From an uncultured Bacteroidales bacterium (GTDB lineage: Bacteria > Bacteroidota > Bacteroidia > Bacteroidales > Paludibacteraceae), in assembly GCA_903911085.1 (NCBI GenBank), contig CAIWCC010000104.1, forward strand, positions 1-64,000: DNA of 64,000 bases. Direction: 5' to 3'. Below, one piece after another: positions 53,331 to 62,873 of the stretch. Position numbers and translations under genes: made by a program. Each line of letters opens with the position of its first letter. Position 1 is the stretch's first letter. The notes beneath the pieces are model-generated. The model worked only from the letters and a program-made list of their open reading frames with translations. It had not been told where the DNA came from and ran no database searches.

Positions 53331-54470
53331 ATGAAAATTCACGAATATCAAGCAAGGCAATTGTTTAGACAATATGCTATTCCAGTTCCCGATGACGTTT
53401 TGTGTTACACAGCGGGTGAAGTAGAAAAAGCAGCGCGCGATTTTAATAGAATGGTGGTTGTAAAAGCCCAAGTTTTGGTTGGCGGAAGGGGAAAAGCGGG
53501 CGGTGTGAAGCTTGCTAAAACAGTTGATGAAGCTGTAATAGCAGCTAATAAAATTTTGGGAATGGATATTAAAGGTTTCAAAGTTGAAAAGGTTTTAGTA
53601 GCCGATGCTGTAGAAATTAATAAGGAGTTTTATGTTGGTTTAACTATTGACAGAAACACTAAATCCGTATTGTTTATGGCAAGTACCGAGGGTGGTGTTG
53701 AAATTGAAGAAGTTGCAAAGGAAAATCCTGCGGCTATTCTAAAGATACCGATTGATACCGATTTAGGTATGACTGATTTTCAAGCTCGAAAAATTGCATT
53801 TAAACTTTTTTCTGATATTAATTTAGTAAAGCAAGCAGTTGAAATATTCAAAAAATTGTATAAATTATTTATTGAAAATGATGCTTCGTTAGTAGAAATA
53901 AATCCTTTAGTGATAACTGACAAAAACAGGGTTATGGCTATTGATGGTAAAATGACTTTTGATGACAATGCTTTATTTCGTCAGATTGATATCGAAGCAT
54001 TGAATGAACCAGATGAAGATGAAAAGAAAGAAATTGCTGCCAAAGATAAAGGCTTAACTTATATACGTTTGGATGGAAACATTGGCTGTATGGTTAATGG
54101 CGCTGGTTTGGCCATGGCAACTATGGACGTTATTAAATATTTTGGTGGCAATCCGGCTAATTTTTTAGATATTGGTGGAAGTTCAAGCCCACAAAAAGTA
54201 GTTGATGCAATGAATTTATTGATGTCCGACAAACACGTAAAAGTGATAATGATAAATATATTTGGTGGAATTACTAGATGTGACGATGTTGCTAGAGGAC
54301 TTGTAACAGCTCTTGATCAAATGAAAGTGACTATTCCGATAGTAATTCGACTTTCAGGTACAAATGCTGAAGAGGGGCTTAGAATAATAAGTGATTATAA
54401 TTTGCCTACAGTAAATTCATTAAGCGAGGCAGCTCAAGAGGCTATCAGACTTTGTAATCTTGTAAACTAA
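53331..54470 (+). CDS. sucC: Succinyl-CoA synthetase, beta subunit
   Basis: Together with SucD it interconverts succinyl-CoA and succinate with NDP/NTP. The 379-residue protein has the ATP-grasp N terminus MKIHEYQARQLFRQYAIPVP, VKAQVLVGGRGKAGGVKLAKT, NPLVITDKNRVMAIDGKMTFDDNA and, in the CoA-ligase half, GNIGCMVNGAGLAMATMD and NIFGGITRCDDVARG. The gene pair sucC-sucD, 102 bp apart, is typical. Confidence 0.97.
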   Translation: MKIHEYQARQLFRQYAIPVPDDVLCYTAGEVEKAARDFNRMVVVKAQVLVGGRGKAGGVKLAKTVDEAVIAANKILGMDIKGFKVEKVLVADAVEINKEFYVGLTIDRNTKSVLFMASTEGGVEIEEVAKENPAAILKIPIDTDLGMTDFQARKIAFKLFSDINLVKQAVEIFKKLYKLFIENDASLVEINPLVITDKNRVMAIDGKMTFDDNALFRQIDIEALNEPDEDEKKEIAAKDKGLTYIRLDGNIGCMVNGAGLAMATMDVIKYFGGNPANFLDIGGSSSPQKVVDAMNLLMSDKHVKVIMINIFGGITRCDDVARGLVTALDQMKVTIPIVIRLSGTNAEEGLRIISDYNLPTVNSLSEAAQEAIRLCNLVN

Positions 54471-54572
54471 TTTTAAAATAGTTGACTTACTCTAAAGGAT
54501 AATTACAATTTATAATCTTCAAAATTGAAATTTTATTATAAAACTAGATTTTGTAAATTAAATGATAAAGAA

Positions 54573-55448
54573 ATGAGCATATTAGTAAATAAAGATACCA
54601 AATTAGTAGTTCAGGGAATTACTGGACGAGATGGAAGTTTTCATACTTTGAAAATGAAAGCTTATGGAACAAACGTTGTATCTGGTGTTTCTCCTGGAAA
54701 AGGAGGACAAAATCTTGAAGGAATTCCAATTTTTAATACGGTTGAGGAAGCTGTAAATTTAACTCATGCCAATACGTCTGTTATTTTTGTACCTGCTCCA
54801 TTGGCAGCTGATGCCATTATGGAGGCTGCAGAAGCTGGTATAAAGTTGGTAATTTGTATTTCAGAAGGTGTACCAACTCTTGATATGGTAAAAGTAACGT
54901 CTTATTTAAATAAGAAAGGCGTAAAACTGATAGGAGCTAACTGTCCAGGTTTAATTACTCCAGACGAAGCAATGATTGGTATTCTACCTGTAAATATATT
55001 TAAAAAAGGAAATGTTGGCCTTATGAGTAGAAGTGGAACTTTAACTTATTTGATGGTTAGTTTGCTTACTTCTAACGGGTTAGGTCAAAGTACTTGTGTA
55101 GGAATTGGCGGTGATCCTGTTGCAGGACTTTACTATCAAGAACTGTTGCAAATGTTTGAAGATGATCCAGAAACTGAGGCCATTGTGTTAATAGGAGAAA
55201 TAGGTGGTGACGCCGAAGAACGCGCTGCTGAATATATTAAAAATCATATAACTAAACCAGTAGTAGCATTTATTGCTGGGCAAACAGCGCCTCAAGGTAA
55301 ACGAATGGGACATGCTGGAGCTATAATTACAAGTGGAAGTGGAACTGCAGAAGAGAAAATTGCGGCTTTTGAAGCGGTAGGAGTACCTGTGGCTCGTCTA
55401 CCTGTTGATTTGCCAGTAATATTGAAAAAGTTAATGAAATTAGACTGA
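54573..55448 (+). CDS. sucD: Succinyl-CoA synthetase, alpha subunit
   Basis: SucD carries the phosphohistidine and binds CoA. The 291-residue product has [46 protein letters not shown] and the active-site His in [21 protein letters not shown] near residue 246. I chose the ATG at 54573; one 48 bp upstream would add an atypical tail. A terminator follows. Confidence 0.97.
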   Translation: MSILVNKDTKLVVQGITGRDGSFHTLKMKAYGTNVVSGVSPGKGGQNLEGIPIFNTVEEAVNLTHANTSVIFVPAPLAADAIMEAAEAGIKLVICISEGVPTLDMVKVTSYLNKKGVKLIGANCPGLITPDEAMIGILPVNIFKKGNVGLMSRSGTLTYLMVSLLTSNGLGQSTCVGIGGDPVAGLYYQELLQMFEDDPETEAIVLIGEIGGDAEERAAEYIKNHITKPVVAFIAGQTAPQGKRMGHAGAIITSGSGTAEEKIAAFEAVGVPVARLPVDLPVILKKLMKLD

Positions 55449-55471
55449 AAACGCTTATATAATTTGCGAAC

Positions 55472-55512
55472 AAAAAAGCTAACTCGACAAAATTGAGTTA
55501 GCTTTTTTTTTA
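55472..55512. terminator. Bidirectional terminator after sucD
   Basis: AAAAAAGCTAACTC (55472-55485) pairs perfectly with GAGTTAGCTTTTTT (55495-55508), followed by more T. It lies between the convergent sucD and GT4 genes. Confidence 0.9.
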
Positions 55513-55528
55513 ATTGTTTTTTTTTGAA

Positions 55529-56617
55529 TTATGATTTTGTAAAATTTGAAAACAATTCTATAATTTTCAATTTGCGTTGTTCAATCGAAAACATATTTAA
55601 AACTCTTTCTCGAGCTAATTTTCCAGTGTCGTATTTTAAAGCTTTTTTTATACCATCTTCTAATTCAATTACTGACCTATATTTTACAATTATACCAGTA
55701 TCTCCTATAGCATCCGGTATTCCATTTACATTTGAACCAACTGGAATACAGCCCAATAGCATGGATTCGCTTAATGTGTTTGGCATTCCTTCGGTAATAG
55801 AGGCCTGAACAAATACCTTTGCTTTATTATATTTTTCGTTCAAAATATCTTGAGGACAAAATGAAGGGATGATCGTTAGATTCTTGATTTGTGAAACAAA
55901 ATAATTCTTTTCAACCCATTCTAAATAATTTGGTTTTAGACCAATCAAAACAAATTCAATGTCTTTATTTCTACCTGCAACTTCAATAAATAAGTCGAAT
56001 CCTTTGTTGTGAAAATCACCAATGTGATTCATTGTTCCAACAGTAAGTACTAAATTTTCTTGTTTAGTAATAGACACATCTCGTTTTATTCTCGAAGAAT
56101 CAATTCCATTATAAATAATTTCTATCTTAGTGTTAAGTTTTGAAACATAATGTTTTATGCCATCAATATGAGGAGTTTCTTTGTTGTAGTAATAATTTTC
56201 GTGATAAATCAATGATTTGTGATTGGCTATTATTAAGTCGGTATTTCGTAGAGCATATTTTACACACTCGCCTCTAAATTTTTTACGATATACACCTTTT
56301 TTAAGTTCTGGGTACGATACAGCTTCTTGTCCACCAATAAAAATTACGGTTTTTTTATTGGTCAATTTTCCAACAAGAACCATTACAGCAGAATAATAGT
56401 CGGCAAACCAAGCAACAAAAATAATATTTTTTCGAAATGAATTTGAAATTAAATAAAAAAATAATTCAATTAATTTCAATCCAAAAACAACTTTATTGAC
56501 ATTCTGTTTTAGGTTAAAAGGTTTAATGTCAAAACTTTTCTCTAAAATTAGTTGATCACCATTAATAAATGATGAATTGGTTGGTTTAATATAAATAATT
56601 CGAGTTTTTTGTTTCAT
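55529..56617 (-). CDS. Glycosyltransferase family 4
   Basis: This 362-residue GT-B retaining glycosyltransferase has a Rossmann-type N half (IFVAWFADYYSAVMVLVG, TVIFIGGQEAVSYPELKKGVYRK) and a C-terminal half with LVLTVGTMNHIGDFHNKGFDLF, followed by the EX7E motif in ASITEGMPNTLSESMLLGCIPVGS near residue 285. It stands divergent from the second glycan cluster and has its own -7 box (minus-strand TACTTTTG at 56708-56715). Donor and acceptor are unknown. Confidence 0.88.
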   Translation of the reverse strand: MKQKTRIIYIKPTNSSFINGDQLILEKSFDIKPFNLKQNVNKVVFGLKLIELFFYLISNSFRKNIIFVAWFADYYSAVMVLVGKLTNKKTVIFIGGQEAVSYPELKKGVYRKKFRGECVKYALRNTDLIIANHKSLIYHENYYYNKETPHIDGIKHYVSKLNTKIEIIYNGIDSSRIKRDVSITKQENLVLTVGTMNHIGDFHNKGFDLFIEVAGRNKDIEFVLIGLKPNYLEWVEKNYFVSQIKNLTIIPSFCPQDILNEKYNKAKVFVQASITEGMPNTLSESMLLGCIPVGSNVNGIPDAIGDTGIIVKYRSVIELEDGIKKALKYDTGKLARERVLNMFSIEQRKLKIIELFSNFTKS

Positions 56618-57048
56618 AAAATAATTATAAATGGAAATTCAGATTTTACATTTAGTATTGATAGTAAACTGTGAATATTAAAATCAAAAATATCTACTTT
56701 TTTATCACAAAAGTAATAAATCATTTTCAAACCATTTAGATTTATGAATTTTTAGTAGAAATTATTGTTGTGCTGATTTGGTAAGAGTCTGTAGAATAGG
56801 TATTTATGTTGGATGTATAAAAATGCTTCGTTGTCAATTTTCATCGTTCAATTTACAAAAGAAAATAGTATCTTTGATGCTGCAAATTTTGGACTAAAAA
56901 AGAAGAGTTTTTTATAGCCTTATTCTTTGGTTTTAAGGTAGATGTTGACAGAATAACGATTAATTTTTATAAACGCTAAGTGTCATTAAATAAGATTTTT
57001 AATTTAATAATGAAAGCAAAATGGATGCGTTGACATCTATCAATCAAT
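56618..57048. other. Divergent spacer between GT4 and flippase genes
   Basis: It holds the GT4 -7 box at 56708-56715 on the minus strand and the plus-strand box at 56869-56876. The segment from the latter to about 56900 is nearly identical to the region before the SDR gene at 58597-58630. The 150 bp from there to the flippase ATG have no recognisable gene. Confidence 0.55.
56869..56876 (+). promoter_or_regulatory. -7 box upstream of the flippase (duplicated promoter copy 1)
   Basis: TATCTTTG is followed by GATGCTGCAAATTTTGGACT, nearly identical to the region at 58597. The flippase ATG is 172 bp further on, giving a long leader. Confidence 0.55.
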
Positions 57049-58500
57049 ATGGGTGACAATTTGAAAAAGAAAATGATTGGAGCTTTGGCTTGGAGTTCGG
57101 TTGACCGATTTGGACAACAATTAGTTCAGTTTGCTATTGGAATAATGTTGGCTCGGTTACTTTCGCCATCAGACATTGGTTTAATTGGAGTTCTTACAAT
57201 TTTTGTAGCATTGTCAACTGTGCTTATAGATGGTGGATTTGGACAGGCATTAATACGCAAGCAAAATGTTACTAAATTAGATTACAACACAATCTTTATT
57301 GTAAATCTAGCTGTTTCAATTACACTTTACGTAATTTTGTTTTTTGCTGCTCCCTTTATAGCTGATTTTTTTTCGCAACCACGACTAACGAAAATATCTA
57401 GAATATTATTTACATCAGTAATATTCTATGCTCTCTATTTTGTTCAAATAATTATGATAATGAAGAAGCTAGATTACAAAACACTAGCTTTTATTAATAT
57501 TTTTAGTATCTTCATTAGTGGTAGCATTGCAGCAATTTTAGCATATTACAATTTTGGAGTTTGGGCATTGGTAGGTCAACAAATATCTTTTCAAGTAATC
57601 AGATTTATTTTATTTACATCAATTCAACACTGGAAACCTAGTGGGCTTTATTCATTCTCAACTATTAAAGAATTTTGGACATTCTCAATTCATTTGCTTG
57701 GCACAATTACACTTAATGTCATTTTCAATCAAATATATACAATTCTAGTTGGTAGATTTTATCCTTTACAACAAGTTGGTTATTTTTCGCAGGCCAATAA
57801 GTTGAACGAAAATGTAAATGGAGCAACTCAGCAAATTCTGAACAATAGTACATATCCTCTTTTTGTTCAAATTCAAGATGACCGTGAACGATTGGTTCGC
57901 TTATACCGTAAAATTTCGAATTATGTAGCATTATTGGTGTTTCCAATGGTGGCAGTACTTATTGCTGTTGCAGAACCTTTTTTGGTAACTTTAATCTCAG
58001 ATAAATGGCTTTCGTCTATTGTGTTCTTTCAATTGTTGTTGTTATCAGGTTTTTTTACACCATTATATACACTGAATATTAGTATTTTAAATGCAAAAGG
58101 TGAATCACAGAAAACACTTAAATTGGAGATGATTAAAAAATCAATAATTTTACTTTCAATTTTATTATGTTTTAAATATGGTATAAATTCGATGCTCATT
58201 GGATTGGTAATTGCTAATTTTAGTTCATATTTAATATCAATGTTTTTCATCAAAAATAGTCTAAATCATTTTATTGGACATCAGCTATTTGATATTATTC
58301 CAGCTTTCATTTTAGGAAGTTTAATTGGTGGAATAGTTAGTTTGTTCAACTGGACGGATATGAATCTTACATTAAAACTTATCATTCAATTGGCTTGTGC
58401 AGCAATACTCTATATGATTGTAATTAGAGTTTTTTGTGCAGAATTATTTTTTAAAGCTCTACAGTTTATTCGTGAAAAAACACCAATGAAAAAATTCTAA
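57049..58500 (+). CDS. Lipopolysaccharide/polysaccharide flippase (WzxC-like)
   Basis: The 483-residue protein is a MOP-superfamily exporter with about 12-14 membrane segments. The N-terminal GALAWSSVDRFGQQLVQFAIGIMLARLLSPSDIGLIG with FVALSTVLIDGGFGQALIRKQ is typical of the Polysacc_synt_3/WzxC group, distinct from the RfbX-like flippase at 14262. The C terminus is basic. Together with the following sugar-nucleotide genes it probably exports a separate glycan. Confidence 0.9.
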   Translation: MGDNLKKKMIGALAWSSVDRFGQQLVQFAIGIMLARLLSPSDIGLIGVLTIFVALSTVLIDGGFGQALIRKQNVTKLDYNTIFIVNLAVSITLYVILFFAAPFIADFFSQPRLTKISRILFTSVIFYALYFVQIIMIMKKLDYKTLAFINIFSIFISGSIAAILAYYNFGVWALVGQQISFQVIRFILFTSIQHWKPSGLYSFSTIKEFWTFSIHLLGTITLNVIFNQIYTILVGRFYPLQQVGYFSQANKLNENVNGATQQILNNSTYPLFVQIQDDRERLVRLYRKISNYVALLVFPMVAVLIAVAEPFLVTLISDKWLSSIVFFQLLLLSGFFTPLYTLNISILNAKGESQKTLKLEMIKKSIILLSILLCFKYGINSMLIGLVIANFSSYLISMFFIKNSLNHFIGHQLFDIIPAFILGSLIGGIVSLFNWTDMNLTLKLIIQLACAAILYMIVIRVFCAELFFKALQFIREKTPMKKF

Positions 58501-58596
58501 TTGTTGCAAATAGCTTATTCTTTTTCAAAACAGCTTTATTTAGATGTATTTATTTGAGTGATTTAAGTCATTTGTTTAACTTTAAAATAATTATAG

Positions 58597-58604
58597 TATC
58601 TTTG
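58597..58604 (+). promoter_or_regulatory. -7 box upstream of the SDR gene (duplicated promoter copy 2)
   Basis: TATCTTTG is followed by GATGCTTCAAATTTTGAACT and the start codon 25 bp after the box. A TTTG lies 22 bp upstream. Confidence 0.6.
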
Positions 58605-58628
58605 ATGCTTCAAATTTTGAACTAAAAT

Positions 58629-59471
58629 ATGAAAATATTAATTACAGGATATTCTGGTTTTATAGGTAGTTATTTAGTGAAACGGTTGAATCAAACACAA
58701 CACGAATTGGTGTTTGCTGATATTTCGAATGGTATAGATTTGTCTGATTGGCAGCAAGTTAAATGTTTTGAAGATGTTGATGTAATAATTCATTTGGCGA
58801 ATCTTTCGTTTGTACCAGCTTCATACGAACAACCCAAACGATTCTACGAAAACAATTATTTAAGTACGCTTAATATGTTGGAATTATGTAGACTGAGTGG
58901 AGCAAAACTGATATATTTTAGTTCGTATATGTACGGTCATCCGCAATACCAACCAATAGACGAGAATCATCCTATTCAAGCATACAATCCATATTCTCAA
59001 ACAAAAGTCATTTGCGAAAGTCTTTGTGAAGGTTATAGTCGTGATTTCAAAGTGCCTATTACCATTTTTCGACCATTTAATATTTATGGCAAAGGACAAA
59101 ATCCTGATTTTTTGATACCAAGTATCATTCAGCAGGCAAAAAATGGGAAAATTGTAATTAAAGATGACCGTCCCAAACGCGATTATATTCATGTGGACGA
59201 TGTTATTAGTGCTATTATTAGTGCAATCGACAAAGAAAATAATACATTAATAAAGTACAATTTAGGAACAGGTATAAGCTATTCAGTAAAAGAAATTGTA
59301 GACATTGTACGCGGTTTTTTTGACAATGAAATTGAATATTTTTGTACCAACGAAATCCGCCCAAACGATGTAATGGATACAATAGCTGATATTTCGAAAA
59401 TAAAAAATGAAATGAATTGGAAACCAACAGTTTCGATAATTGATGGATTAAAAAAAATGCTTGAAGATTAA
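58629..59471 (+). CDS. NAD-dependent epimerase/dehydratase (extended SDR)
   Basis: This 280-residue nucleotide-sugar-modifying enzyme has the Rossmann motif ITGYSGFIGSYLVKRL at residues 4-19, ADIS (NAD ribose Asp), the conserved FSSYMYG and the catalytic YNPYSQTKVICE with Tyr-x3-Lys near residues 119-130. RPFNIYGKGQNPDFLIPSII is the substrate-domain signature. The specific reaction (epimerase, reductase or dehydratase) cannot be told. It is followed after 58 bp by a LegB-like dehydratase. Confidence 0.88.
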   Translation: MKILITGYSGFIGSYLVKRLNQTQHELVFADISNGIDLSDWQQVKCFEDVDVIIHLANLSFVPASYEQPKRFYENNYLSTLNMLELCRLSGAKLIYFSSYMYGHPQYQPIDENHPIQAYNPYSQTKVICESLCEGYSRDFKVPITIFRPFNIYGKGQNPDFLIPSIIQQAKNGKIVIKDDRPKRDYIHVDDVISAIISAIDKENNTLIKYNLGTGISYSVKEIVDIVRGFFDNEIEYFCTNEIRPNDVMDTIADISKIKNEMNWKPTVSIIDGLKKMLED

Positions 59472-59529
59472 ATGTAAATCAAAGTGTTGAAAAACAATGA
59501 ATTGATTATAATAAATTATATATATTAGA

Positions 59530-60504
59530 ATGAAAAATATTTTAGTTACCGGCGCTGGTGGTTTTATTGGTTCTCATCTTACTGAATTATTAGTAGAAAA
59601 AGGATACAATGTAAAGGCATTTGTTCATTACAATTCATGGAATAAATGGGGTTGGCTCGACAGCAGTTTAGTAAGAAATAAAGTAGAAATTGTGACGGGA
59701 GATATACGTGATTATGATTCCGTGTCGGCAGCAATGCAAGGATGTGATACGGTTTTTCATTTGGCAGCGTTGATTGGAATTCCATATTCTTATGTGTCGC
59801 CTCAAGCATACATAAAAACCAATATAGATGGAACGTATAACGTTTTGCAGGCTGCACGACTACAAGGTGTTGAAAAAGTGATGGTAACATCCACAAGCGA
59901 AACTTATGGAACTGCCCAATATGTACCAATTGATGAAAAACATCCAATGGTTGGTCAGTCACCTTACTCGGCAACCAAAATTTCGGCCGATCAGTTGTCG
60001 ATAAGTTACTATAAATCATTCGATTTGCCTGTGAAAATTGTTCGTCCATTTAATACTTATGGTCCACGACAATCGGCACGAGCAATTATTCCAACTGTAA
60101 TTTCACAGATTTTAAATGGTCAAACAGCTCTAAAACTTGGTAATTTAAGACCAACAAGAGATTTGACATTTGTTAAAGATACTGCCAGAGGTTTTTTTGA
60201 AATAGCAAACTCCGAAGGTCTTTTCGGTGAAATTACTAACATCGGCATGAATGAAGAAATTACAATTGGTAATTTGGTTCAATTAATTGCCGATTTGATA
60301 GGTGTAAATATTGAAATTATTTCTGATGAACAACGCATTAGACCAGATAAGAGTGAAGTAGAAAGACTGTTTTGTAATAATACAAAAATTATTGAAAACA
60401 CTGTTTGGAAACCAAATTTTACACTCGAATCAGGTCTGAAAGAAACAATTGAATGGGTGAAAGATAATTTATCATACTTTAAATCAGATATATACAATGT
60501 CTAA
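59530..60504 (+). CDS. LegB-like nucleotide-sugar 4,6-dehydratase (SDR)
   Basis: The 324-residue extended SDR has TGAGGFIGSHLTELLVEKGY, GDIRDYDSVSAAMQGCDTVFHLAAL, TSTSETYGTAQYVPIDEKHP, and catalytic SPYSATKISADQLS. KAFVHYNSWNKWGWLDSS and GNLRPTRDLTFVKDTARGFF are features I associate with LegB-type NAD-dependent dehydratases that make 4-keto-6-deoxy sugars for legionaminic acid, in Campylobacter GDP-GlcNAc. The remaining Leg genes (LegC, LegG, LegI) are not in the window, so the product is open. It overlaps the next gene by 8 bp. Confidence 0.82.
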   Translation: MKNILVTGAGGFIGSHLTELLVEKGYNVKAFVHYNSWNKWGWLDSSLVRNKVEIVTGDIRDYDSVSAAMQGCDTVFHLAALIGIPYSYVSPQAYIKTNIDGTYNVLQAARLQGVEKVMVTSTSETYGTAQYVPIDEKHPMVGQSPYSATKISADQLSISYYKSFDLPVKIVRPFNTYGPRQSARAIIPTVISQILNGQTALKLGNLRPTRDLTFVKDTARGFFEIANSEGLFGEITNIGMNEEITIGNLVQLIADLIGVNIEIISDEQRIRPDKSEVERLFCNNTKIIENTVWKPNFTLESGLKETIEWVKDNLSYFKSDIYNV

Positions 60505-61201
60505 AAGAGCTGTAATATTGGCTGGTGGAAAAGGAACTCGCCTTAAGCCATATACAATAAGTTTACCAAAACCATTGGTTCCAGTAGGTGATATGCCTAT
60601 TTTAGAAATTATTATCCGTAAATTGACCAATAGTGGTTTCGACCATATAACCATTACTGTTAATCACATGGCTGATATTATTCGAGCGTTTTGTGGCGAC
60701 GGTAGTAAATGGGGTACATTTATCGATTATTCTTTAGAAGACAAACCTTTAAGTACAATGGGACCGTTAAAACTTATTGCCGACTTACCCGAAAATTTTC
60801 TGGTAATGAATGGTGATGTACTAACAGACCTCGATTTGACAGCATTTTATGACAATCATGTGCAGGCTCAAAATATTTTTACAGTGTCGGCATATTCTCG
60901 AACACAAAAGGTAGATTATGGTGTGTTGGAGATTGGTAAAGATGGGAAATTAGTGAATTTTGTGGAAAAGCCTACTAATCAATACAATGTAAGTATGGGC
61001 GTTTATATGGCAAATAATAAGATATTAAACTATATTCCAGATAATCAGCTGTATGGCTTTGATCATTTGATGCTTGACTTAATAAAATTTAACGAGCCAG
61101 CTTCAGTAAAAGTTCATAACGGTTATTGGCTCGACATTGGTCGTCCCGACGATTATGAAAAAGCTTGCAATGATTTTGAAGAAAATAAAATTAAAATTTA
61201 A
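60497..61201 (+). CDS. Sugar-phosphate nucleotidyltransferase
   Basis: This 234-residue NTP-transferase makes an NDP-sugar from NTP and sugar-1-phosphate. The N-terminal AVILAGGKGTRLKPYTISLPKPLVPVGD is the nucleotide-binding motif; FLVMNGDVLTDLD contains the metal-binding Asp; FVEKPT and WLDIGRPDDYEKA complete the family. It overlaps the LegB-like gene by 8 bp, implying that both act in one nucleotide-sugar pathway. It resembles the catalytic part of PtmE-like GDP-sugar pyrophosphorylases, but lacks the CBS domains that PtmE has; nucleotide specificity is uncertain. Confidence 0.88.
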   Translation: MSKRAVILAGGKGTRLKPYTISLPKPLVPVGDMPILEIIIRKLTNSGFDHITITVNHMADIIRAFCGDGSKWGTFIDYSLEDKPLSTMGPLKLIADLPENFLVMNGDVLTDLDLTAFYDNHVQAQNIFTVSAYSRTQKVDYGVLEIGKDGKLVNFVEKPTNQYNVSMGVYMANNKILNYIPDNQLYGFDHLMLDLIKFNEPASVKVHNGYWLDIGRPDDYEKACNDFEENKIKI

Positions 61202-61254
61202 CATAATGTTTCATCTTAAATTCTGAAACTTTTTTACTAAATATTGGGTAACTC

Positions 61255-61863
61255 ATGAGCTATATAGATAAAAATAACCTCCTTACTACATTTTCGAATT
61301 CAAAAAATAAAATTGTTTTGGAACTTGGTTGTGGTAATTCTAAACAATTCCAAAATTCAATAGCAATTGATATTGTAGATATGCCAGGAGTAGATATAAT
61401 TTGTGATTTAAACAAAGGATTTTCATTTATTCCAGATAATTCTGTAGATGAAATTTACTCGTCGCATTTTATGGAACATATTGATGATTTGGGTGTTATG
61501 ATGAGAGAAATTTATAGAATTCTCAAACCAGGTGGTCGAAAAATTATGACTGTTCCACATTTTTCTAATCCATATTATTATAGTGATTATACTCACCGAA
61601 ATGCTTTTGGGTTGTATAGTTTGTGCTATTTTTCAAAATCAATTTATTTTAAAAGACAAGTACCAGTTTTTTATAATGATATTGATTTTCAGATAACAAG
61701 CGTAAAAATTGAATTCAAATCGCGTTGGAAAATACAAAACTTTTTTGTTAAGCAATTTGGTAAAATTGTAAACCATAACAAAACATTGCTCGAATACTAC
61801 GAAGCTAATTGGTGTTATGCTATTCCCGCTTACGAACTTAAATTTATTATCGAAAAAGTTTGA
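61255..61863 (+). CDS. Class I SAM-dependent methyltransferase
   Basis: The 202-residue protein has the Methyltransf_11 layout: VLELGCGNSKQFQNSIAIDI near residues 22-41 (SAM loop), SVDEIYSSHFMEHIDDLGVMMREIYRILKPGGRKIMTVPH (motifs II-III) and a tail rich in Lys/Phe. The acceptor is unknown; its place between a nucleotidyltransferase and GT2 suggests a sugar or glycan modification. It overlaps or abuts the GT2 gene. Confidence 0.85.
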   Translation: MSYIDKNNLLTTFSNSKNKIVLELGCGNSKQFQNSIAIDIVDMPGVDIICDLNKGFSFIPDNSVDEIYSSHFMEHIDDLGVMMREIYRILKPGGRKIMTVPHFSNPYYYSDYTHRNAFGLYSLCYFSKSIYFKRQVPVFYNDIDFQITSVKIEFKSRWKIQNFFVKQFGKIVNHNKTLLEYYEANWCYAIPAYELKFIIEKV

Positions 61864-61865
61864 AA

Positions 61866-62807
61866 ATGAATAATCAATTGGTAAGTATCGTAATTCCAAC
61901 TTATAATCAACCAGAATATATTTTACGTGCAGTCAAAAGTGCATTGATGCAAGATTATGAGCATTTGGAATTGTTGGTTTCGGATGATAGTACTACTGAC
62001 GAAACCCATAAAATACTCTTACCGTTTATTGAAGCGAATAAAATCAAATATTTTCACAACAATCCTCGTCTTGGGCGAGTTGAAAATTATCGGAAATGTT
62101 TGTATGATTATGCCCAAGGTTATTGGGCTCTCAACTTGGATGGAGATGATTATTTGACTGATAAAGAATTTATTAGCCGTGCAGTTGCTGCAATAGATAA
62201 TGACAATGAGGTAGCTTTTGTAATAGCAAGTGGAACAATAAAACTAGCAGACGGAACAGAAATAAAAAAAAGAATTCCAGGTACAAAATTTCCATTTAGA
62301 AAAGTTTCGGGTAAAATATATTTTAGAAATTTTGCAAAGGGAAGAGGTTTTTTCCATCTCACAATACTTTACAATGCACAAAAAGCAAGAAGTATTGATT
62401 TTTACAGATTGAATATGTTATCTACTGATTTGGAGTCTTTTCTTCGCTTATCTTTGAACGGAAAAGTTGTTTTGCTTGACAGAAATGTTGGAGTCTGGTT
62501 TCATCATAACCATAATACATCCTCAAATGCAGATATTCATGAAATTATTGAAAATGTAAAATGGATTGATTCTGTTTCTCAATATGCTATCTCTGCAAAA
62601 AAAATTGCACCGATTTATGCTTTTCTTTGGAATTATATGGTTAAACAACAGGAGCTTACAGGAATGTTTGTTCATAAATTAAAATCAGAATCGGATATAA
62701 ATAAACAAATATCTTTTCTGAAATTTATATTAATAAAACACCCCTGTACATTCTTTTTTCCAGTTTTTCTAAAAAAAATACTTGAGTATTACATTCTTAA
62801 AAGATAA
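61866..62807 (+). CDS. Glycosyltransferase family 2
   Basis: This GT-A fold enzyme begins MNNQLVSIVIPTYNQPEYILRAVKSALMQDYEHLELLVSDDSTTD and carries the DxD motif in WALNLDGDDYLTDKEF near residue 96. I chose the ATG at 61866 (313 residues); an in-frame TTG at 61860 would overlap the previous stop. The final 40 residues are basic-hydrophobic. Last gene of the second glycan cluster. The glycan formed is unknown. Confidence 0.9.
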   Translation: MNNQLVSIVIPTYNQPEYILRAVKSALMQDYEHLELLVSDDSTTDETHKILLPFIEANKIKYFHNNPRLGRVENYRKCLYDYAQGYWALNLDGDDYLTDKEFISRAVAAIDNDNEVAFVIASGTIKLADGTEIKKRIPGTKFPFRKVSGKIYFRNFAKGRGFFHLTILYNAQKARSIDFYRLNMLSTDLESFLRLSLNGKVVLLDRNVGVWFHHNHNTSSNADIHEIIENVKWIDSVSQYAISAKKIAPIYAFLWNYMVKQQELTGMFVHKLKSESDINKQISFLKFILIKHPCTFFFPVFLKKILEYYILKR

Positions 62808-62826
62808 TACATTTTTTGTAATCCAT

Positions 62827-62860
62827 AAAAAAAGCTGAAGAAAATTTCTCCAGCTTTTTT
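62827..62860. terminator. Bidirectional terminator
   Basis: AAAAAAAGCTG (62827-62837) pairs with CAGCTTTTTT (62851-62860), with an imperfect inner stem. It lies between the convergent GT2 and sigma-factor genes. Confidence 0.85.
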
Positions 62861-62873
62861 AATGATAAGTTAC

